From the NCBI RefSeq assembly GCF_004151235.1, contig NZ_JUIV01000002.1, forward strand, positions 248,001-312,000: a stretch of 64,000 nt of DNA, written 5' to 3'. A program made the position numbers and the translations under genes. Under the pieces are notes generated by a model that saw only the letters and a program-made list of their open reading frames with translations, did not search any database and was not told where the DNA came from. This DNA is from Flavobacterium anhuiense (GTDB lineage Bacteria > Bacteroidota > Bacteroidia > Flavobacteriales > Flavobacteriaceae). Numbering within the stretch: the first letter of the stretch is position 1; each line of letters begins with the position of its first letter. Shown piece after piece: positions 59,372 to 64,000 of the stretch.

Positions 59372-59481
59372 CACAATAAAAATATAACAAATACAAATGA
59401 AATTGTTATATTTTTTTATGGTAAAAATAAAATTAATAGGAATTTGGCAAATAAATTGTAGTTTTTTGATAATTTATAGAC

Positions 59482-59489
59482 TATTTTTG
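59482..59489 (+). promoter_or_regulatory. -7 element of the TPR-AraC gene
   Basis: TATTTTTG, a perfect TAnnTTTG 19 bases before the ATG; no good TTTG box at normal spacing. Confidence 0.45.
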
Positions 59490-59508
59490 AATTCCAAAAA
59501 CAAACTTA

Positions 59509-61290
59509 ATGAGGCTGATCATCTCTTTTTTCTTTTTACTACTACTATTTTCCAGTGGGACTGCTCAAACTACAGGAGAGCTCACGGAACAAAAGTACTT
59601 AGAATTACAGGATAAAATTCGTTTTAGCATGAATGGTAATTTTGATCAAGGACTTGAATATGCAACTGAATTAAAAAAATCTAATAATGATGAGCACAAA
59701 GCTTTTGCTTATGGAGCAGGATCTTATCTATATCAATTGAAAGACAATAGAGCTAAATGTGATGAATGGTTTGCCAAGGCATTAGCTCATTATAGTAAAC
59801 TCCCAGAATCTGTTCAAAAAATAAATCTTAGAGCTTATTTATATAATTATAGAGGATTGATAGAATGGAAAAGACGAAATTTTAGTAATGCTCTTAGCAA
59901 TTATCAAGAAGGAATTAAGCTCTCCATTAAAACTAAGGATGTTATTCAGATTGTAAAATTTAAAAGCAATATTGCCTTAGTTAATGAAGCTGTAGGGAAT
60001 TATGAACTTGCTATTAAAAACCTTAGACAGAACAGTGATTTTTTGGATAAAAATGAAAGTCTTTATGAGAAAGACCAATTTCAAAATAGTAAAAGTAATA
60101 TTTATACCAATTTAGGAAATGTGTATGAAGGCTACTATATGAAGAACCGAAGTAAATTAGTTTTACTCGATTCGGCCGAATACTATTACAAAAGAGCGAT
60201 AACTTATTCGCAAAACTATATAGATAATAAAATGACAGCTACTTTAAGTCTAGGAAATATCTATTTGTTGAAAAAGGATTTTAAAAATGCAGAGAGAGCA
60301 TATTTTGATATTTCGATGTATGCGAAACAAAATAACGACGAAAGTTATTATAAAACAGCAAATTATAATCTAGGAGATCTCTACTATTCTCAAAAAAAAT
60401 ACGATAAAGCTTTAATTTTCTTAAAAAAAGTTGATTCTCTTTATCAAAAGGAAAAGAAAATAGATATGAGTTATTTTCAATCTAATTATATCCAAGCTAA
60501 AATTTATAATATTCAAAATGAACCTGAATTAGCTTTTAAGCATTCTAAGATTTATTTAGATTCTTATGAAAAATATCAAGGACAATTAAGAGAAGAAGCT
60601 TTGGAAGTTAATTACAAATTAGGTACTGCGAATCTGAGTGATGAAATGTTGAGTATTCGGGAGAAGTATAAATATGAGGTTTTATGGAATAAAGCGCTAA
60701 AAATTTTATACGTTATTTTGGTTGTTGGTATTGTATTTTTCCTGATTAAAAATATTCGAGATAAGAATAAGGCGCAGAAAAAAATGAACGCTTTGATTGA
60801 AGAATTTAAAGCTAATCTTGAGAAAAAACAAATCGAGAAAGATGATATTGGAAAAGCAGCAGTAGATAAAACTAAAGTTTCGGGAGAATTTCTAGAGCTA
60901 GAAGATGGTCAGCTTAAAAAAGAAAATGCAAACCTTAGTATTGATGAGGCTAAAGAAAATAAAATTGTAGAAAAATTGCTGGCATTAGAAGAAAAATTAG
61001 AATACTTAAATGCAGATTTTACACTATCGTATGTTGCTAAAAAAATTAAAACCAATACTACCTATTTGTCCTATGTAGTCAATAAAAGATTCGGGAAATC
61101 TTTTGGAGAATATTCGAATGAATTAAAGATTAATTATGTTATTAACCAAATGATTACAAATCATTTATATCGAAAATATTCAACTCAGGCAATTGCAGAA
61201 AGTGTCGGTTTTAAAAATGCAGTTTCATTTGCAAAATCGTTTCGCAAAAGAACTGGAGTATCTCCAGCTCAATTTGCGAACAATATTTAA
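59509..61290 (+). CDS. Membrane-bound TPR-AraC hybrid regulator
   Basis: 593 residues: signal peptide (1-19, cleavage near GTAQT), periplasmic TPR region (about 25-370, at least five repeats, e.g. NIYLLKKDFKNAERAYFDIS), one transmembrane helix (about 397-413, ILYVILVVGIVFFLIKN), a charged coiled linker (420-480), and a C-terminal AraC-type HTH pair (about 495-590, with FTLSYVAKKIKTNTTYLSYVVNKRF and AIAESVGFKNAVSFAKSFRKRTG in it). The layout fits direct signalling from periplasm to DNA by one protein. It ends 10 bases from the convergent peptide genes and is their best candidate regulator. Confidence 0.87.
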   Translation: MRLIISFFFLLLLFSSGTAQTTGELTEQKYLELQDKIRFSMNGNFDQGLEYATELKKSNNDEHKAFAYGAGSYLYQLKDNRAKCDEWFAKALAHYSKLPESVQKINLRAYLYNYRGLIEWKRRNFSNALSNYQEGIKLSIKTKDVIQIVKFKSNIALVNEAVGNYELAIKNLRQNSDFLDKNESLYEKDQFQNSKSNIYTNLGNVYEGYYMKNRSKLVLLDSAEYYYKRAITYSQNYIDNKMTATLSLGNIYLLKKDFKNAERAYFDISMYAKQNNDESYYKTANYNLGDLYYSQKKYDKALIFLKKVDSLYQKEKKIDMSYFQSNYIQAKIYNIQNEPELAFKHSKIYLDSYEKYQGQLREEALEVNYKLGTANLSDEMLSIREKYKYEVLWNKALKILYVILVVGIVFFLIKNIRDKNKAQKKMNALIEEFKANLEKKQIEKDDIGKAAVDKTKVSGEFLELEDGQLKKENANLSIDEAKENKIVEKLLALEEKLEYLNADFTLSYVAKKIKTNTTYLSYVVNKRFGKSFGEYSNELKINYVINQMITNHLYRKYSTQAIAESVGFKNAVSFAKSFRKRTGVSPAQFANNI

Positions 61291-61300
61291 AACTGAATTA

Positions 61301-61450
61301 TTAGCCATTTCCTCCTCCGTTGGTTTTAATAGGATAGCTTACAATAGGAGGATCAACAGATTCGTTCTCGCCTCCTCGAATAATTCTTTGAGTTTTTAAG
61401 TCTATTTTATCTACTTCGAAATCTTTGAATGTCATTATTTTCGTTTTCAT
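61301..61450 (-). CDS. Double-glycine leader peptide A
   Basis: 49 residues (ATG at 61448-61450, stop TAA at 61301-61303), read by hand. The leader MTFKDFEVDKIDLKTQRIIRGG in two parts: DFEVDKIDLKTQ, then RIIRGG, where export proteases of the C39 type would cut after GG. The predicted core has 22 residues, with a DPP and SYP stretch, and ends KTNGGGNG. No cysteine, so no disulfide or lanthionine by Cys. It differs from copy B at four positions. The 192-base repeat unit shared with B and C shows tandem duplication. Third in transcript order. Confidence 0.8.
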   Translation of the reverse strand: MKTKIMTFKDFEVDKIDLKTQRIIRGGENESVDPPIVSYPIKTNGGGNG

Positions 61451-61492
61451 GATTTAAATTTTTAGGTTTGTTTATATTATTATAAATGAGAA

Positions 61493-61642
61493 TCAGCCAT
61501 TTCCTCCTCCGTTAGTTTTAATAGGATAGTTTACAATAGGAGGGTCAACAGATTCGTTCTCGCCTCCTCGAATAATTCTTTGAGTTTTTGAGTCTATTTT
61601 ATTTACTTCAAAATCTTTAAATGTCATCTTTTTCGTTTTCAT
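61493..61642 (-). CDS. Double-glycine leader peptide B
   Basis: 49 residues (ATG at 61640-61642, stop TGA at 61493-61495). Leader DFEVNKIDSKTQRIIRGG, core of 22 residues with DPPIVNYPIKTNGGGNG at the end. It is nearly identical to A; the substitutions (D/N, L/S, S/N, I/K) are all single-base changes, and the GG site and NGGGNG tail are kept. 42 bases separate it from A and from C, and those spacers are themselves alike. Confidence 0.8.
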   Translation of the reverse strand: MKTKKMTFKDFEVNKIDSKTQRIIRGGENESVDPPIVNYPIKTNGGGNG

Positions 61643-61684
61643 GATTTAAGTTTTTAGTTTCGTTTATATTGTTATAAATGAGAA

Positions 61685-61831
61685 TCAGCCATTTCCCCCA
61701 CCATTAGTTTTTAGAGGATCACTTGTGGAAGGATTGGTAGAGTCAGTACCACCGCCTCTGATAATTTTTTGAGTTTTTAAGTCTATTTTTTCTACTTCGA
61801 AATCTGCTAATGTTGATGTATTATTTTTCAT
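61685..61831 (-). CDS. Double-glycine leader peptide C
   Basis: 48 residues (ATG at 61829-61831, stop TGA at 61685-61687). Leader DFEVEKIDLKTQKIIRGG, same as A and B in its key positions, but the core has diverged to GTDSTNPSTSDPLKTNGGGNG. So leader and C-terminal KTNGGGNG are conserved while the middle of the core varies, the usual sign of exported peptide families with a shared processing system. First gene in the transcript; no TAnnTTTG box found upstream. Confidence 0.8.
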   Translation of the reverse strand: MKNNTSTLADFEVEKIDLKTQKIIRGGGTDSTNPSTSDPLKTNGGGNG

Positions 61832-62386
61832 CTTTTTGAATTTTAGTTATATATTTTTATAATGTTATCTCGTAACTATATTTTAAGGTTTCGCTAAAGG
61901 AGGCAAAAGGGAATGCTAAAAAGCGGAATTACACTAAAAAGTTTTTTGAATTATTAATCAAGAGCGATAAAAATGGAATTTATTTATAAGGCAAAACCTG
62001 TTAAATAAGAATCTTTTTTTTTGATTTTTATCAGCAACTTTTGCTTCCGATTTGGGCTTTTATAGATTTTTTTTCATTTGTCTTTTTCTTCCAAAATCAT
62101 CTGTTTTTATGAGCCTATTTTTCATGTTTTTTCATGTTTAGATTATTGCCTATCCAAAACTAGATAAAAAGCAAAACCGTTAATCGAAAATGCCCTTTCT
62201 GAGCTTTTTATCAAAAAAAAACTAATCTAATTAATTGATTTTTAGTATGTTGTGTGGATTACTATACTTGGTATAATTTATAAATTGTATGTGGTATAAT
62301 TAATAAAATGTATGTGTTCATGCAATTTTTATCAATAAAATCTCCAATCTTTGCATTGTAAAATGATTTAAAAACGATCAAAAGCG
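61832..62386. other. Long divergent intergenic region
   Basis: 555 bases with no ORF, between the peptide genes (minus) and the VKOR-fusion gene (plus). It is about 75% AT. It holds the tandem 23-bp repeat at 62270-62315, an inverted repeat GATAAAAAGC / GCTTTTTATC at 62163-62212 without a T tract, and a partial -7 match AATCTTTG at about 62352. Such length suggests regulated, divergent expression. Confidence 0.6.
62270..62315 (+). promoter_or_regulatory. Tandem 23-bp direct repeat upstream of the VKOR-fusion gene
   Basis: GGTATAATT-T-ATAAA-T-TGTATGT at 62270-62292, repeated as GGTATAATT-A-ATAAA-A-TGTATGT at 62293-62315. Two differences in 23 bases, exact head-to-tail period. Direct repeats with about two helical turns period are a usual AraC-type binding layout, and a TPR-AraC protein is encoded next to the locus. 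Confidence 0.55.
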
Positions 62387-63943
62387 ATGTTAAAACTTGT
62401 CCAAAAATTTCTACAAATCAACCGCTACTCAGACATCAAAAATGAGTTCAAGGATCTGTTTTTGTCTCATCCAAATTATCCGAGTTTGTTTGCCATTACA
62501 GACTCGTTTGATTTGCTTTCTGTAGAGAATGCCGCTGTAAGAGTTTCGAAAGAACAGATTGAAGATTTGCCATCTAACTTTTTGGCATATTTCAAAGATG
62601 AATTGACACTCGTTGAAAAAATAAAAAGCGGTGTTAGAATCACAACTTCAAAAAAAGGAAGTCAAAAATTGTCTTATGATAAATTCCTTTTAGATTGGAA
62701 TGGAGTAATTGTGGCCATCGAGCCAAACAATGTTGTAGCAAGAGATAATTTAAAAATAGAATACAATTGGCTAAAATATTTTCTGCCTCTTGCGCTTGTA
62801 GCAGGATTGTCTTTATTCTATAATCGTTTTGATTGGTTTAGCGCTTCATTTTTGGTGACATCAGTTCTCGGTTTAGTTGTAAGTATCTTTATTGTTCAAG
62901 AGAAATGGGGAGTTAAAAATACTGTAATTTCAAAATTCTGTAATTTAAGTACTAATTCTTCTTGCCACTCAGTAATAAGTTTTAATGATGATATTGCAAA
63001 TAGATGGGTGAGTTTTTCAGATTTGCCTTTGCTTTTCTTTAGTTCAAGCATTATTGCAATACTAGTTCAGCCTTTAAGTTCATCAATTTTCGTTGGATTC
63101 TTAAGTCTATTGGCTATTCCTATAATAGTTTGTTCAATATGGATTCAAAAATTTGAGATTCAGAAATGGTGCATAATGTGTCTGGCAATATCATTTTTAA
63201 TATTGGCACAAAGCATTTTTTGGTTTTCGTCAGATCTTTTTACATTGAGTTTCAGTTTTAATGAAATTTTCCCTTATGTATTTTCTTTATTGCTTTTAAT
63301 CCCAATATGGGCGGCGGTTAAAGTGATGATTAGAAAAATGCTTGACAATGAAAACTCTTTAAAAGAGCTTAAGAAATTTAAAAGAAATTACTCTTTGTTG
63401 AATTTCTTATCTAAAAAAGTAAAATATAACAAAGGATTTGAAGATTTAAGAGGCTTGACATTTGGAAATAGAAATGCAGGGGTTAGACTTTCTGTAATTC
63501 TTAGTCCAAGCTGCGGTCACTGTTATAAAACTTTTCAAGAAGCTTTTGATTTAGTATTGAAGTTTCCAGATAAAATATTTTTGAACGTTCTTTTTAATAT
63601 CAATCCAGAAAATAATGACAATCCTTATAAAGCAGTTGTTGAAAGGCTTTTAACTATTAACAGAACAACACCAGGTAAGACAGTTGAAGCGATTTCAGAT
63701 TGGTACATTAAAAGAATGACTCACAAAAAGTGGTTAAAAAAATGGAATGTTGATTCTGTTAGCATGATGATAAATCAAGAAATTCAGAAACAATATGATT
63801 GGTGCTCTATGAACAATTTTAATTACACACCGATTAAAATTGTAAACGAAAGGCTATTTCCCAATGAATATGAGCTAAACGAATTGAAATATTTCTTAAA
63901 TGATTATGTAGAGGAAGTTCAAGTCTTGGAAAAAATAGCTTAA
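62387..63943 (+). CDS. C39-like / VKOR / thioredoxin fusion protein
   Basis: 518 residues. Residues 1-115 resemble a C39 peptidase-like domain (LSHPNYPSLFAITDSFDLL, then LDWNGVIVAIEP), but there is no catalytic cysteine at the N terminus, so it is probably a leader-binding module. About 130-320 is a vitamin-K-epoxide-reductase-like membrane domain with five helices, the loop cysteines C185 and C193 (KFCNLSTNSSCHSVI) and the CIMC redox pair (262-265). About 345-518 is a thioredoxin fold with SPSCGHC (C376, C379). It should oxidise or reduce thiols in the periplasm. Its location next to double-glycine peptides ties it to their export; the rest of the machinery may lie past the window end. Confidence 0.85.
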   Translation: MLKLVQKFLQINRYSDIKNEFKDLFLSHPNYPSLFAITDSFDLLSVENAAVRVSKEQIEDLPSNFLAYFKDELTLVEKIKSGVRITTSKKGSQKLSYDKFLLDWNGVIVAIEPNNVVARDNLKIEYNWLKYFLPLALVAGLSLFYNRFDWFSASFLVTSVLGLVVSIFIVQEKWGVKNTVISKFCNLSTNSSCHSVISFNDDIANRWVSFSDLPLLFFSSSIIAILVQPLSSSIFVGFLSLLAIPIIVCSIWIQKFEIQKWCIMCLAISFLILAQSIFWFSSDLFTLSFSFNEIFPYVFSLLLLIPIWAAVKVMIRKMLDNENSLKELKKFKRNYSLLNFLSKKVKYNKGFEDLRGLTFGNRNAGVRLSVILSPSCGHCYKTFQEAFDLVLKFPDKIFLNVLFNINPENNDNPYKAVVERLLTINRTTPGKTVEAISDWYIKRMTHKKWLKKWNVDSVSMMINQEIQKQYDWCSMNNFNYTPIKIVNERLFPNEYELNELKYFLNDYVEEVQVLEKIA

Positions 63944-64000
63944 AAAAACAGAAGTTTCGACTGTCAAATAGAAACAAGTAACCCCAATAAACCTGCAGTT

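Noticed and set aside
62163..62212. GATAAAAAGC / GCTTTTTATC inverted repeat as terminator
   Set aside because: No T tract after the stem on either strand in the needed position, a 30-base loop, and no gene ending nearby.
1..64000. CRISPR array, prophage or complete insertion sequence
   Set aside because: No regularly spaced direct repeats with unique spacers were seen, no phage structural genes, and the only transposase is the broken REP type without IS ends.

Overview
The window is chromosomal DNA of a Flavobacterium-like member of the Bacteroidota. The evidence is: low GC; several start-proximal promoters matching the Bacteroidota -7 element TAnnTTTG; a CarboxypepD_reg-type TonB receptor; tandem nuo genes with separate nuoC and nuoD; TPR-AraC hybrid regulators; and intergenic hairpin repeats of kinds that I recall from Flavobacterium genomes. 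Species assignment cannot be made without a search.

Layout. 1-5486: start-side part of a complex I operon on the minus strand (nuoA-B-C-D-E-F-G, nuoG cut by the window edge). 5596-9684: cold-shock protein, aspS, a TlpA-like thioredoxin and a MORN-repeat protein. 9689-15911: an iron-uptake cluster (TonB-dependent siderophore receptor, two small membrane proteins, two PepSY membrane proteins) behind a Fur-like dyad. 15992-20217: odhB and sucA. 20290-22933: small envelope proteins and a polyprenyl synthetase. 23043-30170: a YceI protein, a TetR regulator and a three-part RND efflux pump, tied together by three copies of one 28-bp dyad. 30492-31742: MFS transporter. 31813-39948: a cluster with a CHAT protease, a retropepsin-like protease, a PKD/outer-membrane protein, a surface lipoprotein, and an ECF sigma factor with a TPR anti-sigma candidate; three copies of a GGTAAC-type promoter motif lie upstream of two of its genes. 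40078-47506: S41 peptidase, TatD, acyltransferase, asparaginase, MFS and LysR. 47567-48568: tRNA-Ser(GGA) and a broken REP-associated transposase that contains and is followed by REP-like hairpins. 48792-54921: a tight, overlapping operon that couples an AdoMet decarboxylase to a membrane-fused aminopropyltransferase, a DUF350 protein, a zinc-ribbon membrane protein, a Tat-exported flavoprotein and an unknown multi-pass protein. 55076-59343: GDSL lipoprotein, monooxygenase-fold protein, AraC regulator, DUF3050 protein, acyl-CoA dehydrogenase. 59509-63943: a membrane-bound TPR-AraC regulator, three tandem double-glycine-leader mini-peptides that are too short for ordinary gene calling, and a C39-like/VKOR/thioredoxin fusion.

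The strongest candidates for undescribed biology are the peptide locus at the right end, the aminopropyltransferase-flavoprotein operon, the CHAT/ECF cluster with its own repeated promoter motif, and the self-interrupted REP transposase. All functions are read from sequence motifs alone; no database search was run.
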